This document shows positions 1 through 11,070 of a stretch of 64,000 nt of DNA, piece by piece. Position numbers and translations under genes: made by a program. Origin of the DNA: Castanea sativa (Eukaryota; Streptophyta; Magnoliopsida; Fagales; Fagaceae); the NCBI RefSeq assembly GCF_040712315.1, contig NC_134019.1, positions 38,531,873 through 38,595,872 of the forward strand, given 5' to 3'. A model generated the notes under the pieces. That model ran no database searches. It worked only from the letters and a program-made list of their open reading frames with translations, and was not told the DNA's origin. Positions within the stretch are counted from its first letter, which is position 1, and each line of letters begins with the position of its first letter.

Positions 1-107
1 GAGAAACTGATTAATACAAAATAATATCCAACACCACAAATTTCAGAGTAAAAAAAAAAAAAGTAACTCGCCTGCAAAAAATCCTTTCAACTGTTTAAGA
101 AACTAAC

Positions 108-1350
108 CTGTCTGGCAAGTGCAGTAGCAACCATATTTGATGTAGCAATTGAGAGGAACATGAATGAATAACTCAAATAATCACATACAACTGTTCCCGG
201 CCCTGTCATTCCAAATTCACAATCAAATAAAACCATCACTCAACTCAGAAACTTCAAACCACCCCCCCCCCCCCCCCCACACACATAAGATTGGGCCCAA
301 AACAGCATACAACAAATATGTGCGCGAAGCTGCAAATACACACACATACACAAAATTAGACCAACCTAATTATAGTATGCATGCTTAAGTTGAAGTTCTT
401 TTTCTCAAGTGAAGTTTTTTATTTATTTAATTTGAATGTTATATAACTTCAAAAAAAAAAAAGCTAAAAAAGCTTTAGTAAGATTTTCTTAAAATATAAA
501 TGACATGACACAATCTAAAACACGCTCACAAGCTGAGTTTGCTTATTTGTTGAAAGTGGTAAAACTAAAAGTATAGTCAGTAGTATAAAAAGTGAGACTT
601 TAAAAACCTATAGACAAACAAATAAAATTTTTTTCTAAAAAAATAAAGGAGCTAAATTTTTTTTTTAAGTAAAACCAAATGAAATAGAAACAGGATCCCA
701 TTTGGTCTATTTTATGGTTCAAGTTAGATTTTACAAATAATGTGTGTTTGGTATTGTTTTAAAAAGCTACACTAAACGACCTGACCAAAGGCTTAGGTAA
801 ATCTTGCTTTACTTCCTCAATCCTCAGCTAACAAATCAAAAACACAAAAACACAACAACAAAAAAAAAAACAAACAAACAAACTTGATAGAATAGAATAG
901 TGGAATACCTAAAGCAGCGAGCTCAATGGAGCTACCCTGACCAATAACGGCGGTGTCAATGAGACTCATCAACGGTCCGCAAATCCAAAGCCCGGTGGCG
1001 GGCCCAGTAAACATCACAATCTCCTTCATTTGCTGCCATATACTCTGACTCCCCATTTCCGATACCTTAATCTCCGAAACAGAAGCAATATCACTGCCGT
1101 TTTCAATTTCGCGGGGGCCATTGTTATTATTGTCGATTGGTTCTCTGTTATTGCTAATGCAAGAAGCAGTTACTATCCGATTCCGAAAGCTTTTTTTCGG
1201 GGTCGAAACGAGTGACAAATTAGACAGGAAAGGAGGGATGGAGAAGCGAGGTGGTGTTGGTTGTGATTGTGGTTGTGGTTGTGGTAATTTGTTGAAGAAG
1301 GTTGGGTTTTGGAAGAGTGGAGTGTGAGATGCTAGAGTTTTGAATTGCAT
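108..1350 (-). CDS. EDS5-like chloroplast MATE transporter (DTX46 type), first two exons; 3' part outside the window
   Basis: Exon 1 is 909..1350 (442 nt) and exon 2 is 108..202 (95 nt). Both have GT-AG borders and join in frame at G|GG. The gene runs off the left edge. The visible protein begins with a Ser/Pro/Arg-rich stretch of about 70 residues that looks like a plastid transit peptide. An acidic linker follows, then the MATE start with [36 protein letters not shown] and [19 protein letters not shown]. Family knowledge: MATE proteins are 12-helix antiporters, and the EDS5/DTX46-47 branch sits in the plastid envelope, where EDS5 exports a salicylic-acid precursor. DTX46 fits better than EDS5 itself by remembered similarity, so the substrate is open. 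The ATG at 1350 is chosen over an in-frame upstream Met because it aligns with the MQ(F/L)KT start of the paralogue at 14336..20161. Intron 1 is 706 nt. Confidence 0.88.
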
Positions 1351-1588
1351 TTTTCTTGTGTTTTTTTGAAGGCAGAGAAAACAGAGGAAACTCTGCCTCA
1401 GGTGAAGAGAATTAAAAAAAACAGGAAGAGTGAACAAAGTACAACAACCGAAACAAAGAGAATAACAGAAGAGGAGAGGAGGGGAGAGGGAGTGGTTGTT
1501 TTTTTACTGTTGGTCAGTTTCCAAGAGGAGCTACGTGGACGAGTAACAGACGTTGGCGGCTTTTTCATTTTCAACGGTCAAAAAGAAG

Positions 1589-2034
1589 AGAAATTGGGTT
1601 TTTGACCCTTCTTTTTTTATTTTTTTTTTCCAAAATATCCAACCATATGTCTAATGGGTCTCTATTTTGAAATTATTTAAGTTCATGTTTTTATTTTAAA
1701 ATTTAATTTTCTCAAAATTGAATTTTAGTGTAAAATTTAATTTTTAGAAAATCGAGTTATGTCAAATCAAACTTAAAAAAAAAGTTGTGGAAATCATTTT
1801 TAGAAAGTCGAGATATGCAAAATCAAACTTAAATAAAAAAATTATGGAACTCGAGTTTTACAAATTTTTTTTTTAAGTCTGATTTGACATAACTCGATTT
1901 TCTAAAAATTGAGCTTTACTATCTTGAAGCTATTTAGGTCGAGTTTCAAAATAGGAATACGGATCTAAATAATTTCAAAATAAAGACATACTGCTAGATT
2001 TTTTGCAAAATAAGGACAAAAACCCAATTTTCCC
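1589..2034. mobile_element. Fold-back MITE, Mutator-like (MULE) type, in the upstream region of the first MATE gene
   Basis: The ends are inverted copies built on AAATTGGGTTTTTG (left) and CAAAAACCCAATTT (right). The direct repeat TCAAAAAGAAG flanks both sides (1578..1588 and 2035..2045), which suits the 9-11 bp duplications of MULEs. The inner arms 1739..1783 and 1866..1911 pair over about 45 bp with one mismatch. A third, direct copy of the arm lies between them near 1798..1845. There is no coding capacity. The element starts about 240 bp upstream of the MATE start codon. Confidence 0.8.
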
Positions 2035-2045
2035 TCAAAAAGAAG

Positions 2046-2919
2046 TTGACGGTTTTTTTTTAATGGTCACATAACCTAAGTTATTTAGTTACTCCATTTT
2101 TTATATTTAATAAAAAAAATGGCTTATTTAAATATATGTCTTTTTTTTCCTGGTCTAAGGGAATTTACGTAAGTAATTTCAAAATAATATTCAATTAGTA
2201 TTAGCAAACTATGAACAAACAAAATACACAAAATAATTGTTTTTTAATAGATTGTAATATATTTATTGTTGCGTAGATTAACTATAGTTGCTAGGTAAAA
2301 AAATAATACAAGAAAAAAATCAGCTTTAAAAAAAAATTATAATATAACCTAGAACTTTATTATTTCCTTAATCAAACAAAAGAGAACAATAATACAATCA
2401 GCTTTACAAGTATTGAGGATAACTTTTAGAGGTTCATGCTTATTACTAAAACATAAATGGCTTTTGAACTTAACAACAAGTTTGGCAGCAGTGTAAGTTG
2501 CAGAATTAAGACTTCTCCACCCAATTAAGCTTACACTTGAAAAAAAGATTTGTTAATTTAAGGGAATTACAAATTATATTTACTAATAGACCAATCGACT
2601 AGATCACCCTTTGCATCGAGGCTGTCAACACAAATTTGGCAATGTAAATGATCTAAGATGGCTGTTGGGCCTCATAAAAAAATGGCTGTTGGGCTTTCCT
2701 TAGTGAGACAATTATCAATGGGCTTAGTGACATGCACATTTAGAAATACGTGAACTGCTCCAATTTTGTATGCCATTGAAATTTAAGTAAAAATTCGACT
2801 AAGTATACGATTTTACCTGTGTTCTAGAAGAAGAAACAGAATAGTTAAACAAGAGGAGTCGCTGCTCATAACTCAATCAATCAATATTCCATTAATCAAG
2901 TATGAATTTATTTGGCAAA
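2046..2919. other. Intergenic, no gene seen
   Basis: AT-rich sequence with several T and A homopolymers. No open frame with protein-family features and no clear repeat borders were seen. Confidence 0.6.
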
Positions 2920-2945
2920 CTAGTATTATGACCGTGCGATGCACA
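2920..2945 (-). mobile_element. Candidate Helitron 3' terminus
   Basis: Read on the minus strand, a short hairpin (CCGTGC-GAT-GCAC on the plus strand, 2932..2944) is followed within about 10 nt by CTAG and then T. This is the usual layout of a Helitron 3' end. A near-identical end is present at 41766..41790. The 5' end was not found, so the extent is unknown. Confidence 0.35.
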
Positions 2946-3211
2946 GTTTAATTAAGAATTATATGTAACTTAAACAAAAGATAACAACAACTAAGTTTTT
3001 GTATTTATCTAAGAATTGACAGAGATGTATAGAAAAAATCAATAAGAACAATTATAGTTTTGTGTCTATCTATGAGGTGTTTTAAAAAAATAAAAAATAA
3101 AATTAAAGGTTGATATTAGTAGTTGTATACATGCACTATGATTTTTTTTAATTAATGTTGATATGAGCAATTAGTGTTGATAAGGATAATTTTGTAATTA
3201 ACCCTTGACTA

Positions 3212-3825
3212 AACAAAAGGCGACGGATATAACAAGGTCGTCAGCTTTGTTCATGAGAGACAATCTTGTTGTGAAGTCTACAGCTCCATTCCATACCTGA
3301 CATCTACATCTTGGGCACAGTAAGTTGAAGACAGTAGGCTAACGACAGTAAAGCTAAAGGTAGTAAGTTGACGACATTAAGCTGGAGAGGGTAAGCGAAC
3401 TTCCGTCCACAGCCTTGCTTGGTCTCCACGCATACATGTATGAGGAGAGTTCTTGTGCCACACGCTTAGCCCTAATCAAGAAGACTCCTATAAGTAAAAG
3501 AACTCTAAGAGATATGCAAAATTCACAAGGTTTTCTCCTAGAAGGAAAGAACTTCTAGGCCAAGGCACGAATGTCAACCCTACACTACTATAAATACCCC
3601 AAAACTTTCATAAATCAAGGTATGCATAATTCATCCCAACTCTGACACTCTAGAGTTGTGAATAAAAGATTTCCTCTAACTTGACTATTGGAAGGTATTT
3701 GGTCGGTACCACACCGATACTCCTCTTAAGATCTTTAGCTTTTATGTTGTGTAGGTTCTTTATTGGGAGTACGTAAGGATCGTATGACTTACTGACAATT
3801 TTTGGCATCATTAAGTGTGAAACCA
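3212..3825 (+). repeat. LTR-like remnant, related to 33296..33800
   Basis: It shares a colinear core with 33296..33800: AAGGAAAGAACT, ACACTACTATAAA (TATA-like), AAGGTATGCAT, GACACTCTAGAGTTGTGAA, a CACACCG(A/G)T(A/G)CTC motif, and an end resembling TTTTTGGCATCAT. A TATA-like box followed by a short transcript-like tail suggests a long terminal repeat from a retrotransposon, probably Gypsy type. Clear TG/CA ends and a target duplication could not be found, so the borders are approximate. Confidence 0.5.
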
Positions 3826-3900
3826 AAATTCTAATCCTCTAGAATGCTAGAACTCATAAATCATAAATGAAGTAGATCTCCTATTGCTAATAAAATAAAT

Positions 3901-4556
3901 TGTAAGGACCAGAAAATCACGCATGGAACAAAAGCTCACAATCAATTCAAGGCTCAAAATAAAGAATTTGTAGAGAGGGAACAAAACAACTAAGGATGGT
4001 TGCGTTCCAAGGGTTATATTCAAAGTAAAAAGAAAAAGGAAACGCTCGTTCTCCGGTTTTTCCCGAGGATGAATCCTTTACATTCAAATGTCCCTATTCT
4101 TTCTATTCTCAGAGCCGTGTTCATCCTCCCCTCTCCTAGCCTCTTTCATCCCTATTTATATTCCTTGCTCTTGTCATCTCAACCATCCATCTCCCACCTA
4201 ACCATTTTCTTTTGTTGACACTTGTACGATTGCTTGGTAGAAGGTGGTGGAAAGAAGCTACCTAGCTATGATTTGCACTGTTTAGGTTACCTCCACATCA
4301 ATGTAGCTGATAAAGTTATTACTCTCATTTAATGTGGTTAGGAAACTAGGTACAGAGCATTCAATGCGGAGTTCATAGGCTATCTACCCTTAAACTCGAT
4401 ATTTTCACTCTCTTTACCATATATCACCAGTCTACCCTTTGTACTTCTCCATGCAACCACGTCCTCCTGTCCTCAGGTCCTCGGGTCCTCGGCCCTCACC
4501 CTAACTAAGATCTCCTTCGTTCCTTGATCTTCATCTTTGGTCCTCGGGCCGCCACA
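3901..4556. mobile_element. Solo LTR of a retrotransposon, 656 bp
   Basis: It begins TGTAAGGACC and ends GGGCCGCCACA (TG...CA). It is flanked on both sides by the 5-bp duplication TAAAT (3896..3900 and 4557..4561). No internal retrotransposon sequence is present. It is therefore read as a solo LTR left by recombination between two LTRs. The short reading frame inside it (near 4000..4218) is not a gene. Confidence 0.82.
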
Positions 4557-4595
4557 TAAATCACTAAGAAATTATAGATAAATTATTAATAAAAG

Positions 4596-4815
4596 GATTA
4601 GATGAAAAATTTGGATTGTATTCAAATTGAAATTTTTTTCAACTTAGAAGAAGAAGTTTTTATTCAAATTGAAATTATAGGAGAATAAGATAAGGACAAA
4701 AAAAATTATATATATTTTTAAAAATCTAACAAAATTTCTACAATTTGGTGAAGCCATGTGACATAACCACAGCTTTTAAGCTCAATTTTTATTAAATAGT
4801 ATATAATATGATATT
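4596..4815. repeat. Dispersed repeat, copy 1 (copy 2 at 43741..44010)
   Basis: Shares several blocks with 43741..44010 in the same order: GGATTAGATGAA, AATTTGGATTGTA, and ACAATTTGGTGAAGCCA followed by GTGACATAACCA. It is non-coding and the element class is not identified. Confidence 0.6.
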
Positions 4816-6111
4816 AACAAGCTCAACATACGTGCTTGTTAAGGTTGTACTAAAGTGGGTCCTATTTAATAAAAAATTAAATAAATAAAAGAAAAGGACA
4901 TAAAAGTTAAAATTAGTTCTTTTGGTTATTTTAATATATTTTCTTCTCTCTACAAAGTGGGTTCCACATTGAAAAAAATGACATAAAATTTCAAAAAAAA
5001 CAAAAGTCTGTACAAAAAAAAGTCAAAAGTTGCTGTTAACGGACACCTCTCGGTGCCAGTTAACACAACCCTTTATTTATTTATTAGTAAGTCATACAAA
5101 TAATAAGAGCCATTGCACTTTTTGACTTTTGTCTCCAAAAGAAGCCCTTTATTTTCTGCAGTAATTTTTTGATGGAAAATGTTTGACTTTAATAACCAAT
5201 AAAAAGATGACATGTATCCCATCATGTATAATATACATGACTCACTTGTTTGGTTGGTTAAGTGATTCATGTACATATAATAAAAACAGATGTCATACCC
5301 TCTTTGGAGTTCTTTCTCTTTGTCTTGGTATTGGAATCATCTTTTTTGTATTTCATCAATTAGTACCCTAACCTTAAAGCCTTTTTTGGATTGATCCAAT
5401 TTGTGTTATAATCATCAATTGATTTTCTAAGTTCACCCCCTCTATTTCCTTAATAATTAGACTACATGTTACGGCGTAAGTTTAGTACCACAACTATTTT
5501 AACAATTTTGTCACAATTTATTCACGTGATGATTTATGAATTGAGAAATTATGAGCTCATCAATTTTTTTCCCACCACTTAATGTTCGAAATTTTGAACA
5601 CGTTTGTGAAAATGTTTGTCACAATTTACTGTTCAAAATTTTTTTTTCCTTTTTCTCAAAAAAAAAAAGAAAAGAAAATGTTTATGGTAATAGACTTATT
5701 CATATGTCATAATTTTAGGTTATCCTTGGGCTTAGGCCCAAGAGGTCCACTTGGTGTTTTGACTGTTGAACGTCAAACTACCCTGTCCTGGGTTGGACAC
5801 GTTGCTGGCTTCCACAGTGACCGTTGAAATCTATTTCTCTTCTGTACTTTTAGCCATTGAGATACATACTCGTACCTTGACGTGGCAATCTATTTCAAAA
5901 TTCAAAAAATTGTACCTCTTGGTCTGCGTCGCCACGTGTATCACTTTTGTTTTAGTAAACAACATTATACATCATAGGGTTTAAGTATCACTTTCTGGTA
6001 ATTATTGAGTTACCCATGGTTGCACTTGCACCATGTGTCCGCAGTTTAACGTGTTCTTTTACCTTCATATATGACACAAAAACAAAAACCTAAACCTTAA
6101 ACCAAACAGTC
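4816..6111. other. Intergenic, no gene seen
   Basis: AT-rich sequence. Short open frames around 5073..5370 and 5582..5984 have no family features and overlap on both strands, as expected by chance. The stretch 5720..6060 is less AT-rich, but I recognise nothing in it. Confidence 0.5.
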
Positions 6112-6339
6112 TTAGAGCATTTGCAGCAGTGGAGCTAAATAGCTATATAACTATTTTAGCTCCACTCAAACACAAAAAATCCTCCTGCAGGAGTGGAGGT
6201 AAAGCAAAAAATTTTAGCTAAAGTGCTACAGTGCTCATGTATTGATACATGAGCACTGTAGCTGAGAGCTATAAAAAAAAAAAAAAATTTATTCACCTTT
6301 GGGATTAAAATAATACACGCTGATTCTTTTATTCACGCT

Positions 6340-6342
<3 letters not shown>

Positions 6343-6372
<30 letters not shown>
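6343..6372. repeat. (CT)n microsatellite
   Basis: About 15 uninterrupted CT dinucleotides inside the left part of the Harbinger element. Confidence 0.95.
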
Positions 6373-6376
<4 letters not shown>

Positions 6377-6414
6377 GTCACCCTAATTTCTTCTCAATCT
6401 GAACCTCTCAACTC

Positions 6415-6930
6415 TCTCAAGCTCACTCTCTCAAGCTCACCGCCGCCGACCCTTGCCGTCTTCAACGTCATCGATCCACCAGCTAAGACCCACCGCCGAT
6501 CAGCTGAGACCCACGCCGATCAACCCTCTCGACCTCAGCCCACGCCATCCAAGCTCTCAACTCTCTCAAGCTCAACGCCGCCGGCCCTTGCCATCTTCAA
6601 CGTCACCGTTCCACCAGCTAAGACCTACCACCAATCAGCTAAGACCCACGCCAACCCACGCCGATCAACCCTCTTGGCCTCAGACCCACGCCGTCCAAGC
6701 TCTCAACTCTCTCAAGCTCACCGCCGCCGGCCCTTGTCATCTTTAACATCACCGACCCACCAGTTGAGACGCACCGCCAATCAACCCTCTCAGTCTCAGA
6801 CCCACACAGTCCCGAGCTCTCAAACTCTCTCAACGTCACCGACCCACTCTCACCTCTGTTTTACCGCCGTCCCAAGCCGCCGATCAGCTCAGACCCACTG
6901 CCGATCAGCTCAAACCCACCTCTCTGTTTC
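6415..6930. repeat. Tandem repeat, about 140-bp unit, 3 to 4 copies
   Basis: The motif CTCTCAAGCTCA(C/A)CGCCGCCG recurs at about 6425, 6562 and 6708. Each copy is followed by a CCACCAGCTAAGACC-like segment and CACGCCGATCA. The spacing is roughly 137-146 bp, with a partial fourth unit near 6820. The Pro/Ser-rich open frames across it come from the repeat composition and are probably untranslated leader of ORF1. Confidence 0.8.
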
Positions 6931-7010
6931 ACTTCAGGTCAGTTGTCTTTGTATTTGTATTGACAAAATGTATCTGTATTGGACAAAATGTATTGGGAAT
7001 TTTCTGTGTG

Positions 7011-7500
7011 CAGGGAACTTTAAATTTTTTTTTGGCTTTTGATTCAAACCATCCATGAATGGACAGAATGTATTTGTGTTGGAATGTATTGAGATTTTTC
7101 TGTTTGCAGGAATTTGTTGTGTGGTTTTCTTTATCAGTAGGATTAAGCTACTGTCAAATTAAGTATTTATGCATAATCATGTTCTATTGTTATAATTCTA
7201 AGTATTTTAAGTTTTGATATAAATATTAGATTGGGAATTTTCTGTGTGCAGGGAACTTTACATTTTTTTTTTGGCTTTTGATTTAGAGCATCCATGAATG
7301 GACAGAATATATTTGTATTGGAATGTAGTGGGATTTTTTTGTGTGCAGGAATTTGTGGTGTGGTTTTCTTTATCAGTGGGATTAAGCTACTGTTAAATTA
7401 AGTATTTATGCATAATCATGTTCTATTGTTATAATTCTAAGTATTTTAAGTTTTGATATAAATATTCGATTGAGAATTTTCTGCGTGCAGGGAACTTTAC
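7011..7500. repeat. Direct tandem duplication, about 239-bp unit, two copies plus start of a third
   Basis: CAGGGAACTTTA recurs at 7011, 7249 and 7488. Between these the sequence is nearly identical (for example GGACAGAATGTATTTG and GGATTAAGCTACTGT). Each unit ends TTTTCTG(T/C)GTGCAG|GGAAC, which resembles a splice acceptor. ORF1 starts just after the third occurrence. Confidence 0.85.
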
Positions 7501-7509
7501 AATTTTTTT

Positions 7510-8619
7510 TTGTCTAATTTTATGGAGTCACGTAGAGATATAGAGTCATGTAGAGACCTACCATATTACATTGGTATCATGAATGGGGATATAGAAATTG
7601 ACTCACAACTTTTAGGAACATCTCAAAATACTCCTATGTCAGTTTCTGATTCTCCACCTGAAATTGAGAATGCCTCTTCTACAAAAGGAAAACGAGGCGC
7701 TAACTTTAGTGTAGAGGAAGATCAACTCCTAGTGTCAGCATGGCTTAATACTAGTGTTGATCCCGTAAACAATAATGAACAAACACAAGCTACATTTCGT
7801 CAAAAAGTTTGGGAATAATTCACGCAGTACAATAAATCCGGTACCACACGTACTATTATCTCCTTGTTAAGTCGTTGGGGAATGATTAGTGAAAGGACAA
7901 ATAAGTTTGTAGGGTGCATGGCTAAAGTTAACGCACATCATAAAAGTGGTATAACCGAACAAGATCAGGTATAAATTATATTGCATTAGTGTTAACATAC
8001 CCATTTACCAATAGTTTGAAGATTCTAATCATGTTATATATTTTTTAATTTTTTTAGATTACCATTGCAAAGGTTTTGTTTTTGGAGATACACAAAAAAC
8101 CCTTTCTTCTTGAGCATTGTTGACTCATGTTAAAGGACCAACCAAAATTTGCCAATCCTAATGGAAGATCAAGAGCATCTGTGCCTCCAACTCCAGAGTC
8201 AACATCTATTGGCGAAGGGGGCGAAGGGGATTGTGGATCCGGACTTGGTGACGATTCCAATTTTGAGAGGCCAATTGGTAAGAAGGCTGAAAAGGCCAAT
8301 TGAAAGAACAAAGCCACCGAAAAAGATGTAGGGGAATATTTGACCAAGAAAATGAAATTTATTGAGGAGGTAACTCGATTGGAAGAGGAAAAAATGTTTA
8401 TTGAGAGGGAAAAACTTACAATTGAGAAGGAAAGAAGTGAAGAAACTTAAGATTGAGAAGGAAAGAGTCATGATTGAGAAGAAAAAATTTGAGATGCAAT
8501 ATATGTTAGAGGAGGAGAGAATCATGATGAAAGATACAAGCGGCTTGACCGGAACACAAAAAGCTTTTTATGAGCAACTCCAAGAGGAAATCATGGCAAG
8601 ACGAAGTTCACGTAATTAA
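7510..8619 (+). pseudogene. Harbinger ORF1, Myb/trihelix-like DNA-binding protein, broken
   Basis: Frame one begins with [13 protein letters not shown] and carries the typical plant Harbinger ORF1 block [20 protein letters not shown] followed by FRQKVWE. There a TAA (about 7816) replaces the expected aromatic codon. Homology then continues with [12 protein letters not shown] and [23 protein letters not shown] donor follows TCAG near 7969, and an AG acceptor near 8057 suggests one intron. The second exon has further stops and frame changes before the Lys/Glu-rich coiled coil and C-terminus near 8401..8619 ([19 protein letters not shown]). Family knowledge: ORF1 binds the element ends and works with the transposase. 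It is listed as a pseudogene because several stops interrupt it. Confidence 0.75.
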
Positions 8620-9083
8620 TGGGTTTGATTGTATTTTGGATGTAGCTTAGGCCTTTATGTATTTTGTAGTAGCTTATGTAAAGCCTTTAAGTATTTTGGT
8701 TGTAGGCCTTTAAGTATTTTGGTAGTAAACTTTCAAATTTATGGTATTTTGGTAGTATTTTGTAGTGGCTTAAAATTTATAAATTTATGGTATTTTAGTA
8801 GTTTGTTTGTGTTGTTTTGCTTTGATAGAAATGAGAGCAAGTTGTTGTTGTTTTGCTAAGTTGTTGTTGTTGTTGTTGATGCTTTGATAGAAATGAGTGC
8901 AAGTAAAATTTAAAGTATTTTATAGTATTTTGGTAGTAAACTTTTAAATTTATTGTTCATCTTGTTTGTGTTGTGACTTGTGCGTAAATTGGTTATATTC
9001 AATTTGTTGTGGCTTATGTCACTTGACTTTAATCTTGCATCTATAGTAATAATTGTTTTCTAATTGTCTTGAAGGTTGCATCC

Positions 9084-10331
9084 ATGAATCGCTCTTTATT
9101 TCACAAGTTGCTTCTTGAAGACTCAGATGAGGATGAGATAATCGAAGAACTTGTTATGAAAACATCACAACCTAAACGTCGTCGCTCTATTTGACGTAAT
9201 CATTTGGCAGGCCATGAGAGGCTTTTTCTTGATTATTTTGCTCCTACGCCAATATATCCACCCGCTTTACTTCGTAGGAGATTTCGGATGAAGCGTTCTC
9301 TTTTTCTTCGTATTCAATCTAAGGTAGAAGCTCATGACTCTTACTTTGTCTAAAAAAGAAATAGTGCCAACAAACTTGGTTTATCTTCATTATAAAAGAT
9401 AACTGCTGCACTTAGAATGCTTGCGTATGGAGTGTCGAGAGATTTGGTAGATGAATATGTGCGGATTGGAGAAACTACTGCATTAGAAAGTTTGAAAAAA
9501 ATTTGTTACTGTAGTAATTGATGTTTTCTCTGAGGAATACTTGAGAAAGCCAAACAATGAAGACATTGCTAGACTGTTAGCTCATGGCGAATGCCAAGGT
9601 TTTTCAGGTATATTAGGTTCAATTGATTGCATGCATTGGAAGTGGAAAAATTGTCCATCTGCATGGAAAGGTCAATATTGTGGTCATAACATGAGCCTAC
9701 TATTATTTTGGAGGCAGTAGCATCATATGATCTTTGGATATGACATGCATTTTTTGGGTTACCTAAGTCAAATAATGATATTAATGTGTTAAAGCGATCT
9801 CATGTATTTAATGAACTTGCTGAAGGACGTGGTCCTGCAGTACGTTACTCAATCAATGGTCATGATTACACAATGGGATATTACCTTACTGATGGCATAT
9901 ATCCAAAGTGGGCAACATTTGTGAAAACAATCCCATCTCCACAAGGACCTAAGCGAAAATTATTTGCAGCAACCCAAGAGGCGTATAGGAATGATGTTGA
10001 GCGTGCATTTGGAGTGCTTCAAGCACGTTTTGCAATTGTCCGTGGACCTGCACACTTTTTCCATCTTGAAACACTCCAAAAGATCATGAAAGCGTGCATA
10101 ATTCTCCATAACATGATTGTTGAAGATGAATGGGATGATAATGAAGTGGTAAACTTGGATTATGAACAAATTGATGGAGTGGATAATCCTCCTATGCAAG
10201 TGTTACATGAACAAAATGATGGATTTCTGTCATACATTGAGAGGTATAGACGCATTAGAGACCGAGACATTCATTTTCAACTCCAGAAGGACCTTGTTGA
10301 ACATTTATGGCAATTGCAAGGCGAGTCGTAA
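9084..10331 (+). pseudogene. PIF/Harbinger transposase (ALP1/HARBI1-like, DDE), broken
   Basis: It starts MNRSLFHKLLLEDSDEDE, which is typical for plant copies. It then shows FLDYFAPTPIYPPALLRRRF and RMKRSLFLRI with stops between and after them (near 9192 and 9351). A frame change follows at about 9500, then the catalytic region with GSIDCMHWKWKNCPSAWKGQ. The C-terminal part 9786..10331 is open: NGHDYTMGYYLTDGIYPKWA and the signature DVERAFGVLQARFAIVRGPA, followed by IMKACIILHNMIVEDE. Family knowledge: the protein cuts and pastes the element using a DDE active site. At least three stops and one frameshift make it non-functional. The open C-terminal part could be mistaken for a separate gene. 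Confidence 0.85.
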
Positions 10332-10569
10332 GAACTTGTGCAAGTGTGTGAGTTTTATTGTAATTTAGTTTGAATTATGTATGTGAGTAATCTATGGACT
10401 ACATTGTTCCAGCTATAATATGTGTTTTATTTTATATGTTTTCTTATAAAGTTCCTCTATTTCATAATTTAGTTTGAGTTTTATATATATAATTTGGAGT
10501 TAAAATAAAATATTATTGTTGCGCTATCATGATGATTGAGAAATTGTTTTAGTAAAAAAAAAAATGCAT

Positions 10570-10830
10570 AAGTATAATTTGGGCGGTGGTGAAAGAGTCG
10601 GTGGCGGCGGCAGCCGCGGTGGTGGAAGAATCGTTGGTGGTGGTAGTGGTGGCGGTGGTTGCAGCGGTAGTGGCGGCGGTAGCGACTGCGGTGGCGGTGT
10701 TGGAAGAGTTGGTGGCAGTGGCAGTCGCAGTGGTGGAAGAATTGGCGATGGCGACGGCGGTGGCGGTGGCGGCAGCGTAGCGGTGGCGATAGCGATTGCG
10801 TGGCAGTAGAAGAGTCGATGGTAGCGGTTG
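10570..10830. repeat. GGN-rich minisatellite-like tract
   Basis: Runs of GGTGGCGGC/GGTAGTGGTGG make all plus-strand frames glycine-, valine- or alanine-rich. The tract lies downstream of the transposase inside the Harbinger element and is not considered coding. Confidence 0.8.
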
Positions 10831-11070
10831 TGGGTAGTTGTGATTGTTGTTTATTGTAATAGATATATTATTTTATTGTAATAAATATATTATTTTATTG
10901 TGATACTTATATTATTTTATTATGTTAAAAGATAAAATAGATTCACTGTTGCATCATATTTTATAAAATAAGTAAGTAAAATAAATAAAGTAACTTTTTG
11001 TAGGGTTAAAAAACTAAATTTTTACCTCCACCGTAGATGATCTTAATCTCAGTCCTGCACTCCCTCCGTG

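Larger units (their letters stand above)
6115..11042 (+). mobile_element. PIF/Harbinger DNA transposon, complete but inactive, 4.9 kb
   Basis: Imperfect terminal inverted repeats are visible: GAGCATTTGCAGCAGTGGAG at the left end, and GATCATCTACGGTGGAGGTAAA as read inward from the right end. The 3-bp duplication TTA flanks both sides (6112..6114 and 11043..11045). This is the TWA target type of the PIF/Harbinger superfamily. Inside are the two expected genes, a Myb/trihelix-like ORF1 (7510..8619) and a DDE transposase (9084..10331), both on the plus strand and both broken by stops. The left part carries tandem repeats and the right part a GGN-rich tract. It probably has no function now. Confidence 0.85.

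Noticed and set aside
6453..7042. Pro/Ser-rich open frames (HQLRPT repeats)
   Set aside because: They follow from the 140-bp tandem repeat, occur in more than one frame and strand, and lie in the leader part of the transposon.
9786..10331. 181-codon frame as a standalone domesticated transposase gene
   Set aside because: It lacks the N-terminal and first catalytic parts, which are present upstream but broken by stops. It is the tail of a dead transposase.
10564..10809. Glycine-rich open frames that might be taken for a small Gly-rich protein
   Set aside because: All three plus frames are low complexity because the DNA is a GGN repeat, and it lies inside the Harbinger element downstream of the transposase.
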